Origin: Aquimarina pacifica
GTDB lineage: Bacteria; Bacteroidota; Bacteroidia; Flavobacteriales; Flavobacteriaceae
Direction of reading: 5' to 3'
DNA: 64,000 bases
NCBI RefSeq assembly: GCF_000520955.1
Contig: NZ_JACC01000003.1
Location: forward strand, 1 to 64,000
How positions within the stretch are numbered: the first letter of the stretch is position 1; each line of letters begins with the position of its first letter. The notes below the pieces were generated by a model, which was not told the DNA's origin, did not search any database, and saw only the letters and a list, made by a program, of their open reading frames with translations. The position numbers and the translations under genes are program-made. Below are positions 48,111 to 56,826 of the stretch, piece by piece.

Positions 48111-48923
48111 TTATTCATTAGACTTAGACGTAACTGTTTTCCCCTTTTTTCTTAGCTTAAAGTTTAAAAACTCGATAAATAAAGAAAATGCAATGGTAAA
48201 ATATAAATACCCTTTTGGAATAGTACCAACTTCTGAACTAAATATTTTTAAATGTGCAAGATGTGCTGCTTCCGCAATTAGCATAAATCCGATAAGAATT
48301 AAAAAAGAAAGTCCGAGTATTTGAACACTAGGATGTTTATTTACAAAATTACCGACTGGTGTTGCAAATAGCATCATTATAAGTACAGATACTACAACAG
48401 CAATAATCATCAGAAGTAATGCATCATTAGGATCATCACTGAGACCATTTGTCATCCCTACTGCAGTAAGTATTGAGTCAAAAGAAAAGACCACATTTAT
48501 TAGAGTGATTTGTACGATTGCATTAGATAAAGTCGATGAACTTTTTGCTTCAAGTTCTTTTTCTTCTTCTCCTTTTTCATCAACTTTTTCATGAATTTCA
48601 TGAACACTTTTATATAATAAAAACATACCGCCTCCGAACAAGATGAGTGCCTGCCCACTAATTCCTGCTTCTATCCATGGTAAGTTAATATGCCAGAATG
48701 GAGCTTCCATTGCTACCAAAAGTGATATTCCGAATAATAATACAATACGCATTATCATAGCAAGTAGTAGTCCTATATTGGTTGCTTTTTTTTGTTGCTC
48801 ACCAGGTAATTTACTAGATGCAATAGAAATAAAAATGATATTATCAATACCAAGAACGATTTCTAAAAAAGTTAGAGTCAATAAAGCGACCCATGCATCT
48901 GCTGTTGCAAAAATTTCTAACAT
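48111..48923 (-). CDS. TerC family integral membrane protein
   Basis: 270 residues with seven membrane helices. TerC signatures are the first helix with FLEIVLGIDNIIFISIAS and the fifth with LINVVFSFDSILTAVGM; the acidic residues in these helices are the presumed metal site. Family members export manganese or act with secretion of metalloproteins; tellurite resistance is the historical link. A charged loop (EKVDEKGEEEKELEAK) separates the halves. The start codon overlaps the stop of the small lipoprotein gene upstream by one base (TAATG), so translation is probably coupled. Confidence 0.92.
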   Translation of the reverse strand: MLEIFATADAWVALLTLTFLEIVLGIDNIIFISIASSKLPGEQQKKATNIGLLLAMIMRIVLLFGISLLVAMEAPFWHINLPWIEAGISGQALILFGGGMFLLYKSVHEIHEKVDEKGEEEKELEAKSSSTLSNAIVQITLINVVFSFDSILTAVGMTNGLSDDPNDALLLMIIAVVVSVLIMMLFATPVGNFVNKHPSVQILGLSFLILIGFMLIAEAAHLAHLKIFSSEVGTIPKGYLYFTIAFSLFIEFLNFKLRKKGKTVTSKSNE

Positions 48924-49297
48924 TATTTTATTTTTTTGACGGTTCCACGTTGTTTATTAAATTGATCTACCAAACTATACTCAAAATCGTAGGTATCTTT
49001 TTCTGTTGTCAATATTTTAATATGAATAGCTTTTTCTTCTGCCATATTCTTTGGGTGTAGTTTTTGAACGATATATTCACAATCATTAATCCACCTTATG
49101 CTAGAAGTATCACTTTTTCCTTGAAAATAATCAATCTCTAAAGCCGTATCCCTAACAAATGTAGTTTTTACCAACTCACCATTTAGTATTGTTTCAAATT
49201 CAAAAGTACCGACATGAAATTTTTTACAGTCTCGCTCTTGCTGATAGCAACCAAAAAAGAATAATGTACAAAAGAAGAGAAAAGCTATTCGTCTCAT
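48923..49297 (-). CDS. Small lipoprotein of unknown function
   Basis: 124 residues when started at ATG 49297; a TTG four codons earlier (49309) is less likely. Lipobox FFGC lies near residue 17, then QQERDCKKFHVGTFEF, which recurs in flavobacterial proteins that databases often mislabel DNA topoisomerase IV. Nothing in it resembles a topoisomerase: it is one small beta-rich domain. It overlaps terC by one base and is probably co-expressed with it. Function unknown. Confidence 0.75.
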   Translation of the reverse strand: MRRIAFLFFCTLFFFGCYQQERDCKKFHVGTFEFETILNGELVKTTFVRDTALEIDYFQGKSDTSSIRWINDCEYIVQKLHPKNMAEEKAIHIKILTTEKDTYDFEYSLVDQFNKQRGTVKKIK

Positions 49298-49366
49298 ATA
49301 ATAGATCAAAATGAGAAACGAAAATAATTCTATTTATATAAAGTTAATAGTTTCGATTAAAAAAAT

Positions 49367-49855
49367 TTAAGTTTTTTTTGTTTCATAAGAAGTAAAGGTA
49401 CCATCCTGATAAAAGATAACAATACGATCAATTTTTTCATTACTCATAAAAGAGGTAGATGTATTTTTTTTTTCTTCGGGTTCGATATAAGTTGATTCCA
49501 TTTTTTCCTTCAAGATTGTCTGAGAAAATAAATCTTGTTCAATTTCAGTAGAAGGGGAAGAGACTTCTTGAGTAATGGAAATATTTTTAGGAGTTTCCAT
49601 TTTTATATTTTCTGTTAGCGTATTATTTGATTTAGGAAATGTACCTTTTCCATATAGCAACCATTGCATATCAACATCTGTATATGCCTCAATAATCTTC
49701 ATCACAAAATCTAAACTGGGTTTGTTTCTTCCGCTTAAAATATGAGAAATAGAAGAACGCCCTACACCCAAATAATCTGCAAAGGATGAAGCAGATATTC
49801 CGTTGTGATCCATAATTTTTTGTATTCTAATACCAAAATCCTTACTGTTTACCAT
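49367..49855 (-). CDS. XRE-type helix-turn-helix regulator
   Basis: 162 residues. The HTH_3 domain covers about residues 8-68: helix 2 ASSFADYLGV, recognition helix RSSISHILSGRNKPS, then IIEAYTDVDMQWLLYGKGTF, a phage-repressor-like fold without a protease or inducer domain. The last about 30 residues (KIDRIVIFYQDGTFTSYE) form a conserved tail seen in flavobacterial relatives. Its start codon lies inside one copy of a palindromic operator and its -7 element inside another (49849-49895), so strong autoregulation is likely. The same operator recurs before the divergent M14 carboxypeptidase gene. Confidence 0.88.
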   Translation of the reverse strand: MVNSKDFGIRIQKIMDHNGISASSFADYLGVGRSSISHILSGRNKPSLDFVMKIIEAYTDVDMQWLLYGKGTFPKSNNTLTENIKMETPKNISITQEVSSPSTEIEQDLFSQTILKEKMESTYIEPEEKKNTSTSFMSNEKIDRIVIFYQDGTFTSYETKKT

Positions 49856-50209
49856 TGTAAACCATTTTTATTAGTGAATAGTGTTACAAAGGTAAACAAT
49901 TAAGTGAAACATCTATTGTTACAATTGTAAACCGACTTAATAATTAATAAACTGATTAATTAAGTAGGTGCTGTTAAATATCTAGATTTAAAGCATTTGA
50001 TTTATTTATTTGAATAGTTAAAATATTTGTTAATAATTAAAATACTTATGTAAACTAGATAATATACAGTGTTTATTAATGTAAAAAATACCTCACTAAG
50101 ATTGGTTTACAATTGTAAATAAGATGTTGTTTACAATTGTAATTAGAGACGTGTTTTACAATTGTAATTCAACTTCTTATTTCTATGAATACTCGTTAAA
50201 CAATGGTAA
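49849..50209. promoter_or_regulatory. Operator array of the palindrome TTACAATTGTAA
   Basis: Four perfect 12-bp palindromes TTACAATTGTAA are at 49919-49930, 50107-50118, 50131-50142 and 50156-50167. Degenerate copies are TTACCATTGTAA (49849-49860, over the regulator's ATG), TTACAAAGGTAA (49884-49895, over its -7 element) and AAACAATGGTAA (50198-50209, overlapping the carboxypeptidase -7 element). Spacing is 35 and 35 bp in the left group and 24 and 25 bp in the right. The adjacent HTH regulator is the obvious candidate to bind. Confidence 0.85.
49887..49894 (-). promoter_or_regulatory. -7 element of the HTH regulator promoter
   Basis: The minus strand reads TACCTTTG, an exact TAnnTTTG match 31 nt before the start codon and wholly inside operator copy 49884-49895. 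Confidence 0.6.
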
Positions 50210-50214
50210 TTTTG
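50207..50214 (+). promoter_or_regulatory. -7 element of the M14 carboxypeptidase promoter
   Basis: TAATTTTG, an exact TAnnTTTG match ending 18 nt before ATG 50233. Its first three bases are shared with the weakest operator copy, so bound repressor would block it. Confidence 0.6.
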
Positions 50215-50232
50215 ACTTTTTAAAATCTATGT

Positions 50233-51387
50233 ATGGATACAATTACTTTATATAATATTTTTAACACGTACAAAGAAGTTTCTTTATTTGGACGTTACAT
50301 TACTCTAGAAAATATTACTCCTTTATTAGATAAATTATCCAAAAAAATGCAGGTTGAGCAAATTGGTGTTTCTGAAAATGATGCTCCTATTCATCTTATT
50401 ACTTTGGGTAAAGGATCTAAGAAATTACTTTTCTGGTCACAGATGCATGGCAATGAGAGCACAACTACAAAAGCCATTTTTGATGTAATTAATTTCTTGT
50501 GTTCTTCTAATGATATAGCAGAACGTATATTAGAAAAATGTACTTTATATGTTATACCAATATTAAGCCCTGATGGTGCAAAAGCATATACTAGACTCAA
50601 TTATAATTCGGTAGATTTAAATAGGGATGCTCAAGATAAAACCCAAAAGGAAAGCATTGTATTAAGTAATATAATAGAACGTATCGAGCCAGATTATGCC
50701 TTTAACCTTCATGGTCAACGAACTATTTTTAGTGCAGGAAACACAAATAATCCAGCCACGGTTTCATTTTTATCTCCCGCCGGAGACCCAGAACGTTCTA
50801 TAACGGATAGTCGTAAGGTAGCTATGGAGATTGTTGCAAAAATGAATGAAATGCTTCAAGAGTGTATTCCTAATCAAGTTGGAAGGTATGATGATGGTTT
50901 TAATTTGAATTGTATAGGCGACACTCTAGAGCATATGGGGATTCCGACTATTTTATTTGAAGCTGGACATTTCCCTAATGATTATGAACGCGAAAATACC
51001 AGATCTTACATTTTTTATTCGCTTATTACTTCTATTGACTATATAAGTACTACAGATATAAAAGGAGAGAGATATAAGGACTACTTTTTAATTCCGGAGA
51101 ATGGAAAATGTTTTTATGATATCATTATAAGAGAAGTTATTCTTGATGGAGAGGTGGTAGATATAGCACTTCAATATCTTGAAGAATTATCGGAAAACAA
51201 GATTAATTTTGTGCCAAAAATCGCCGAAATAGGGGATCTACAGAACTTTTATGGTCACAAAGAAATTTTAGGTCACAAAAGAGCAATACATAACGAAAAC
51301 GTTACAGTAGAGATAGTTCGAGGTGCAAGGCTGTTAAGGTTTTGCTTAGACTCTGAATTATTCTTAATAGAATCAATAAAAAACTGA
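50233..51387 (+). CDS. M14 family zinc carboxypeptidase-like protein
   Basis: A 384-residue protein without signal peptide, so cytoplasmic. Zinc ligands are His72 and Glu75 (MHGNES) and His160 (FNLHGQR); substrate-binding Asn130-Arg131 is in VDLNRD and catalytic Glu244 in ILFEAGHFP. All family residues are present in the first about 260 residues; the last about 120 form a separate small domain. It should cut C-terminal residues from peptides, or amide-linked groups as in the succinylglutamate-desuccinylase/M14 group. It is controlled by the operator array upstream and followed 78 bp later by an Lrp regulator. Confidence 0.88.
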   Translation: MDTITLYNIFNTYKEVSLFGRYITLENITPLLDKLSKKMQVEQIGVSENDAPIHLITLGKGSKKLLFWSQMHGNESTTTKAIFDVINFLCSSNDIAERILEKCTLYVIPILSPDGAKAYTRLNYNSVDLNRDAQDKTQKESIVLSNIIERIEPDYAFNLHGQRTIFSAGNTNNPATVSFLSPAGDPERSITDSRKVAMEIVAKMNEMLQECIPNQVGRYDDGFNLNCIGDTLEHMGIPTILFEAGHFPNDYERENTRSYIFYSLITSIDYISTTDIKGERYKDYFLIPENGKCFYDIIIREVILDGEVVDIALQYLEELSENKINFVPKIAEIGDLQNFYGHKEILGHKRAIHNENVTVEIVRGARLLRFCLDSELFLIESIKN

Positions 51388-51418
51388 AATAAAATATATG
51401 AAAACTCCTTTTTTCTGC

Positions 51419-51426
51419 TAAATTTG
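51419..51426 (+). promoter_or_regulatory. -7 element of the Lrp/AsnC gene promoter
   Basis: TAAATTTGC, an exact TAnnTTTG match, 39 nt before ATG 51466. No -33 TTG is visible. Confidence 0.45.
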
Positions 51427-51465
51427 CAAAATAAATAATCGGGAAAATTATAATAATAAATAATT

Positions 51466-51945
51466 ATGGCAAAGTTTAAATTAGACGAAGTTGATCATCA
51501 GATACTTGATATGTTGATAGAAAACACCCGTACGCCCTTTACGGATATCGCAAAAAAACTGCTAATTTCTGCGGGGACTGTGCATGTACGTGTCAAGAAA
51601 ATGGAAGAGGCAGGTATAATTGAAGGGTCATCATTGACGTTAGATTATAAAAAACTTGGATATTCTTTTATCGCATACGTTGGTATCTATCTACAGAATA
51701 CATCACAAACAAAATTTGTTTTAGAAAGAATTAATCAGATACCTTATGTTACCGTGGCTCATATTACTACTGGTAAATTCAATATTTTCTGTAAGGTAAG
51801 AGCAAAGGATACTAACCATGCTAAAGAAATTATTTTCAAATTAGATGACATTGATGGTGTTTATCGTACTGAAACTATGATTTCGTTAGAAGAGAGTATT
51901 AACGATAAGAAACGCCTAATGCATTCTATTTTTCAAGAATTATAG
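51466..51945 (+). CDS. Lrp/AsnC family transcriptional regulator
   Basis: 159 residues. The N-terminal winged-helix HTH (about 1-60) has LDEVDHQILDMLIENTRTPF and ISAGTVHVRVKKMEEAGII; the C-terminal RAM/AsnC ligand-binding domain (about 65-150) has FIAYVGIYLQ and IFCKVRAKD. Members form octamers that sense amino acids. It is a standard-length family member with its own promoter and terminator. The ligand is not predictable; the upstream carboxypeptidase is a possible target gene. Confidence 0.93.
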   Translation: MAKFKLDEVDHQILDMLIENTRTPFTDIAKKLLISAGTVHVRVKKMEEAGIIEGSSLTLDYKKLGYSFIAYVGIYLQNTSQTKFVLERINQIPYVTVAHITTGKFNIFCKVRAKDTNHAKEIIFKLDDIDGVYRTETMISLEESINDKKRLMHSIFQEL

Positions 51946-51970
51946 AGGGTATATTTTTAAATATAAAATG

Positions 51971-52003
51971 AACCCTTTAGGAAACTTTCTTAGAGGGTTT
52001 TTA
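51971..52003 (+). terminator. Terminator of the Lrp/AsnC gene
   Basis: AACCCTTTA (51971-51979) and TAGAGGGTT (51991-51999) form a 9-bp stem with one G-U pair, an 11-nt loop and a following T-run. Confidence 0.8.
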
Positions 52004-52078
52004 ATTGTGTAAGATTTTGTAAATCAAAGCACAATGAATACAAAAGTTCATTAATTACAACCAATTACCACCACACCC

Positions 52079-54664
52079 ATGGCTAGAAGACCAAGAATCG
52101 AACGTTTTAAGGAAAATGTTCTGTCGAAGTATCAAATATATAATGGTATTTTTATTACCTTACCTTTTGATACTGTTAGTAATACAGGGGTTTTACTACC
52201 CCTTTTTCAAGATGTATGCGAAAAAGGATATGATGATTTAAAAAACCCCACAGAGATTGTAGAAAACTTTTTTGATTTATATCAAGATAAGCCTACACCA
52301 AAAGAAAAATACGATTTGCTTTTTCGTTTTATTCAATATATAGAAAGACAAGTTGTATTATTTGATGCAATTGAAGACGCTGCTTTTCCTGTTGTAAATA
52401 ATATGGATGGTCGAGGGACCCTAAGAAGTATTAAAGAAGAAGCACAGGCAAAAGGACAGTTAGAAGAGTTAAAGAATTATTTAAGACGTTTTAAGATTCG
52501 TCCTACGTTAACTGCACATCCAACACAATTTTACCCTGGTACGGTTTTAGGGATTATACATGATCTTGATGCTGCCATTCGTGATAATGATTCGGCAATT
52601 ATTAAAAAACTACTTGCACAATTAGGAAGGACTGCTTTTTTTAAGAAAGAAAAGCCAACTCCTTATGATGAAGCAGTAAGCCTTATTTGGTATTTAGAAA
52701 ATGTTTTCTATCATGCTACCGGAAAAATATACAGTTATATACAACAGAATATTTTTGAAGGTGAAGATCTCGAAAATGATTTGATAAATTTAGGATTTTG
52801 GCCAGGAGGAGATAGAGATGGTAACCCTTTTGTTACTACAGAAACCACTTTAAAAGTGGCCAAAAGATTACGAAAAACTGTTTTAATAAATTATTATCGT
52901 GATATCCGTAAGCTGAAAAGGCGAATTACTTTTGGTAATCTTCAAGATAAAATTGCGGTTTTAGAAACTGCATTGTATGATAATTTTTATTATTCAAAAA
53001 CTGCAGAACCATTATCGGTAGATACATTGATGAATGGGTTGTTAGAAATAAGAGAAGAACTAATAGCCGATCATCAATCGTTATTTCTGGAAGAACTTCA
53101 GGATCTGATTAATAAGGTTAAGATTTTTGGATTTCATTTTGCTACATTGGATATACGCCAGGATTCTAGAGTGCATCATACGGTGTTAACAAAAGTGGTG
53201 CAAAAAACTAATGAATTAGGGCTTGGTATCTTTCCTGATAACTATGAGTCTCTTTCTGATGAAGAACAAATAGAGGTGTTAACTAATATTGATGGTGTTT
53301 TGGATCCATCTATTCTAGATGATGATATCGCACGAGCTACGATAGAATCTATTTACGCTATCAAGACCATACAAAAGAAAAACGGAGAACGAGCAGCAAA
53401 TCGCTATATCATTAGTAATAATGGAAATGAACTTAATGTAATGGAAACTTTTGCAATGATCAGACTTTGTGATTGGCAATTACCTACGGTTGATGTAATT
53501 CCTTTATTCGAAACAGTACCTGATTTGAAAGTTTCACACAAGGTTATGGAGTCCTTATACAGTAATCCTGTATATATGGCACACCTTAAGCGTCGTGGTA
53601 TGAAACAAACTATTATGCTAGGTTTTTCTGATGGTACCAAAGATGGAGGGTATCTAATGGCAAATTGGGGGATTTTTAAAGCAAAAGAAGCATTGACCGA
53701 GGTGTCTAGAAAATATGATGTTAAAGTAGTATTTTTTGATGGCCGTGGAGGCCCACCAGCAAGAGGAGGTGGGAATACAAATCAATTTTATGCATCACTA
53801 GGACCAACAATAGAGGATGAAGAAATTCAGATTACGGTTCAAGGTCAAACTATTAGTTCTAATTTTGGAACCCTTGATTCTTGTCAATATAATCTAGAAC
53901 AATTGTTGGGTGCAGGAGTAGAAAATCAATTAACTAGCAATGAAGGAAACCTTTTTTCTGCAGAAAATAAGGAAACAATGCAAGAGCTCGCTGATATTAG
54001 TTATCAGACCTATGTAGATTTTAAAAATCATCCAAAATTCCTTCCATACCTAGAGCATATGAGTACGCTTAAATATTATGGAAAGGCTAATATAGGTAGT
54101 CGCCCATCAAAAAGAAGCAAAAGCTCTACTTTGGATTTTGGTGACTTACGAGCAATACCATTTGTAGGTAGTTGGAGTCAGTTAAAACAAAATGTTCCCG
54201 GGTTTTATGGGGTAGGAACAGCTTTGAAAATTTTTGAAGATCGAGGAGATTTTGATAAACTAACTTCTTTGTACAAAGGCTCTCCTTTCTTTAGAGCATT
54301 GATAGCTAATAGTATGATGAGTTTGTCGAAATCATTTTTCGGATTGACAGCGTATATGAAAGAAGATAAGGAATATGGAGCTTTTTGGGATGTTATTCAT
54401 GATGAATATCTATTAACAAAAAGATTATTACTTAAGTTAACCGGATATTCTCAACTTATGCAGAATGAGCCTGCAGGAAAAGCTTCTATTGATGTTCGTG
54501 AGAATATTGTATTACCATTGTTAACAATACAGCAATATGCTCTCAAAAAAATACAGGAGTTGAATAGAGATGAAAATGCAGATCCTAAGGATTTAGAAAT
54601 TTATGAAAAGATGGTAACACGTTCTTTATTCGGAAATATTAATGCAAGTCGTAATTCGGCTTAA
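52079..54664 (+). CDS. ppc: Phosphoenolpyruvate carboxylase
   Basis: 861 residues. Makes oxaloacetate from PEP and bicarbonate to refill the TCA cycle. Visible motifs are RPTLTAHPTQ with the catalytic His (near residue 151), FWPGGDRDGNPFV, FGFHFATLDIRQDSR, FFDGRGGPPARGGG (glycine loop near 559-572) and ISSNFGTL. The C-terminus ends with Asn-Ala-Ser-Arg-Asn-Ser-Ala rather than the NTG of many enzymes, typical for the bacteroidete subgroup. Monocistronic, with a terminator 33 bp past the stop. Confidence 0.95.
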   Translation: MARRPRIERFKENVLSKYQIYNGIFITLPFDTVSNTGVLLPLFQDVCEKGYDDLKNPTEIVENFFDLYQDKPTPKEKYDLLFRFIQYIERQVVLFDAIEDAAFPVVNNMDGRGTLRSIKEEAQAKGQLEELKNYLRRFKIRPTLTAHPTQFYPGTVLGIIHDLDAAIRDNDSAIIKKLLAQLGRTAFFKKEKPTPYDEAVSLIWYLENVFYHATGKIYSYIQQNIFEGEDLENDLINLGFWPGGDRDGNPFVTTETTLKVAKRLRKTVLINYYRDIRKLKRRITFGNLQDKIAVLETALYDNFYYSKTAEPLSVDTLMNGLLEIREELIADHQSLFLEELQDLINKVKIFGFHFATLDIRQDSRVHHTVLTKVVQKTNELGLGIFPDNYESLSDEEQIEVLTNIDGVLDPSILDDDIARATIESIYAIKTIQKKNGERAANRYIISNNGNELNVMETFAMIRLCDWQLPTVDVIPLFETVPDLKVSHKVMESLYSNPVYMAHLKRRGMKQTIMLGFSDGTKDGGYLMANWGIFKAKEALTEVSRKYDVKVVFFDGRGGPPARGGGNTNQFYASLGPTIEDEEIQITVQGQTISSNFGTLDSCQYNLEQLLGAGVENQLTSNEGNLFSAENKETMQELADISYQTYVDFKNHPKFLPYLEHMSTLKYYGKANIGSRPSKRSKSSTLDFGDLRAIPFVGSWSQLKQNVPGFYGVGTALKIFEDRGDFDKLTSLYKGSPFFRALIANSMMSLSKSFFGLTAYMKEDKEYGAFWDVIHDEYLLTKRLLLKLTGYSQLMQNEPAGKASIDVRENIVLPLLTIQQYALKKIQELNRDENADPKDLEIYEKMVTRSLFGNINASRNSA

Positions 54665-54697
54665 TTTATTTAAAATACTGTTAAGTATATAGTTTTA

Positions 54698-54732
54698 TGA
54701 GGTGGGAATTCCTAAATTCCTACCTCATTTTT
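54698..54732 (+). terminator. Terminator of ppc
   Basis: TGAGGTGGGAATT (54698-54710) pairs with AATTCCTACCTCA (54715-54727), 12 of 13 positions, loop CCTA, then a T-run. Confidence 0.88.
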
Positions 54733-54803
54733 GTTTTTATACTATTTGGTTTATGTATAAGAGCCATCTTATTTTTAAGTAATTCAAAATTTATTTTGTC
54801 AAT

Positions 54804-55316
54804 ATGTTATCACAAATATCAAAAGAAGAATACAACTCATATTATGCTACGTATATCGCAAAAGCGCAAACATCAGATATTATAGAAGGACTTCAAGAAA
54901 GTAAAAAAGAGTTTGTCGATTTTGTAAATACCATTCCCATAGAAAAAGGAACATATGCTTATGAAAAAGGTAAGTGGACAATCTCAGAAGTATTACAACA
55001 TATAATAGATACTGAACGAATTTTTGGATATAGAGCACTGCGTTTTGCCAGAAATGATAAAACATCACTGATGGGATTTGAGCAAGATGAATTTGTTCCC
55101 TACTCTAATTCTGATGTATATGATAAAGAAGTATTGATAGAAGACTTTGAAGCAGTAAGAAATAGTACAGTGTCTTTGTTTAAAGGATTTACAGATATAA
55201 TGTTATTAAGAATAGGGGAAGCAAGTGGAAGCCCAATGAGTGCTCGGGCAGTCGGATATATAATACCAGGACATCAAAAACATCATCTAGAAGTTATAAA
55301 AGAAAGATATTTATAA
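54804..55316 (+). CDS. DinB family protein
   Basis: A 170-residue four-helix-bundle protein. The metal-binding histidine triad of the DinB/YfiT superfamily is His67 (ISEVLQHIIDTER), His157 and His161 (IPGHQKHHLEVIKER). The family includes thiol-S-transferases and DNA-damage-induced proteins; the function of this member is unknown. Length is typical. It lies between ppc and two converging hydrolase genes, 19 bp from the nearest. Confidence 0.9.
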   Translation: MLSQISKEEYNSYYATYIAKAQTSDIIEGLQESKKEFVDFVNTIPIEKGTYAYEKGKWTISEVLQHIIDTERIFGYRALRFARNDKTSLMGFEQDEFVPYSNSDVYDKEVLIEDFEAVRNSTVSLFKGFTDIMLLRIGEASGSPMSARAVGYIIPGHQKHHLEVIKERYL

Positions 55317-55334
55317 AAATAAACTAGAGTTATT

Positions 55335-55967
55335 TTAATAAATTATGTCTTTAAGTAAAGATGTATCTAATTCATGACCTCCAGGGTGTGTTATGAATTC
55401 TATTTGTGGCATAATTTGTTTTACTCTTATTTTTTCGGCTTCGACTATATCAATATCAAAATAAGGGTCTTGTTTGCCTACAATATGAGTAATTTTGGTT
55501 TTTCCTTCCAAAAAGGCAAAATCACTCTTGCTTAATTCTTTAGGAAATCCGCCAGAAATAAAGATTAGGTCGTTACAAGTCATTTTCATTTTAGCAATCC
55601 ATCGACTTGCAATACTCACACCTTGAGAATACCCTAGAACGATAAGTCTGATGTCCTTTGGGATCTGTTCTTGTTCAAAAATTTGAGAGATATATCGAAG
55701 TACATTTTCAGTTTCTATTTTAGTATTTTCTTTTGTAAGCCAACTGGCTCCGACACGTCTATAATCATCTCCCTTGTAATATTTTGAAGGGGCTTGCGGA
55801 GCAATAATATAATTTTCTGTGCTGTCTAGGTTGTCAAAAAGTCGAATAAAATAACGACTGAGATATCCTATGCCGTGAAAAACTAACCAAACATTTTTAG
55901 TTTTGGGGGTTAATTTATTTAGAGTGTCATATGTGTTTGTAGATGAGTATGTTACTTCTTTTTGCAT
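55335..55967 (-). CDS. Alpha/beta hydrolase (carboxylesterase/phospholipase-like)
   Basis: 210 residues. Ser114 sits in LGYSQGVSIA, the GxSxG nucleophile elbow; Asp in GKQDPYFD and His in THPGGHELD complete the triad. The oxyanion segment is FHGIGY. It resembles the small predicted-esterase group (YpfH/carboxylesterase 2). Third gene of the - unit tetR, hydrolase, hydrolase, 9 bp after the preceding stop. Substrate unknown. Confidence 0.86.
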   Translation of the reverse strand: MQKEVTYSSTNTYDTLNKLTPKTKNVWLVFHGIGYLSRYFIRLFDNLDSTENYIIAPQAPSKYYKGDDYRRVGASWLTKENTKIETENVLRYISQIFEQEQIPKDIRLIVLGYSQGVSIASRWIAKMKMTCNDLIFISGGFPKELSKSDFAFLEGKTKITHIVGKQDPYFDIDIVEAEKIRVKQIMPQIEFITHPGGHELDTSLLKDIIY

Positions 55968-55976
55968 AGCTAAATT

Positions 55977-56825
55977 TTACAATTGAAACCAATCGTCAAT
56001 AAAGTGCCACAAGATATCTCGATTTTTTGTTCTAAAAAAATCAAAATGACCAATAGACTTTAGGTTAAAATCATCAGGTTTAAGATGTTTTCTGGTAACT
56101 GAGGCATTTTTATAAACAAGATCTCCTAAAATATCTACTGATTTTTTAGGTGCAAATAGATCATCTTCAATACTTATTAAAAGCATTGGTTTTTTTAGAT
56201 CTTTATAATAGATACTAGTGCTTTCTTTTTTAAAAAATAACATAGACTCTGGATGCAGTAGGAATGTAGCCCAATCTTTGGCGGCTTGTGTTGGCAATGA
56301 CCTACCCAAACCAAACCAACGAGATGGATAGTACCCTAAAATAGCTGTTGTTAAGGGAACAAAACATTTGAAATTTAAATAAATTAATATCTGCATTCTT
56401 TTGGTAAAGTGTTTATAATAACCAAACTGAGAACCAACCGTAAGGTATTTGTCATAATATTGATGTGCATCGCTGAGTCCAATACTATTGCCACCATAAC
56501 TGTGGCCAATCATATAATTTTTGTTTTCTGGAAACCTTTCTTTTGCATATTTAGAAATCGTTTTAAAATCTAAAGCCCATGTCAAGAAGCCTGCACTTTT
56601 TAAGGAACTGATGTTTTTAGAGAGAGAAGTGCCGATTCCCCGATAATCAAAAGTAAATACATTACACCCTTTATCAGCAAGATACCGAGCAAGGTTAAAA
56701 TAAAATTTTTGAGGAACCGCAATAGCAGGGGCTAAGACAATAGTTTTTTTATTTGGGTTTGTCGGCATAAATTCATGAACCGATATCGGATAGGTGTCAA
56801 ATGATGGTAGTGAGTAGGATTTCAT
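55977..56825 (-). CDS. Alpha/beta hydrolase family protein
   Basis: 282 residues with the nucleophile Ser109 in MIGHSYGGNSIG, an acidic residue in ISIEDDLFAPKKS and a His near the C-terminus (SIGHFDFFRTKN). This resembles a group of predicted lipases/esterases (COG4757). It lies 1 bp after the TetR gene's stop and is probably its main target together with the second hydrolase. Substrate unknown; lipid or ester breakdown is an inference. Confidence 0.86.
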   Translation of the reverse strand: MKSYSLPSFDTYPISVHEFMPTNPNKKTIVLAPAIAVPQKFYFNLARYLADKGCNVFTFDYRGIGTSLSKNISSLKSAGFLTWALDFKTISKYAKERFPENKNYMIGHSYGGNSIGLSDAHQYYDKYLTVGSQFGYYKHFTKRMQILIYLNFKCFVPLTTAILGYYPSRWFGLGRSLPTQAAKDWATFLLHPESMLFFKKESTSIYYKDLKKPMLLISIEDDLFAPKKSVDILGDLVYKNASVTRKHLKPDDFNLKSIGHFDFFRTKNRDILWHFIDDWFQL

Positions 56826-56826
56826 A

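Noticed and set aside
48073-48324. 83-codon + strand frame at the end of terC
   Set aside because: It is mostly antisense to terC and has no recognisable features.
48923-49297. DNA topoisomerase IV label often given to this protein type
   Set aside because: It is a 124-residue lipoprotein with no topoisomerase motif; true parE and parC are at 38594-43137.
49367-50209. Prophage repressor and operator region
   Set aside because: The HTH protein and operators look phage-like, but flanking genes are chromosomal housekeeping genes and no phage gene is present.
54697-54885. 62-codon + strand frame after ppc
   Set aside because: It starts inside the ppc terminator hairpin and overlaps the DinB gene in another frame; no family features.
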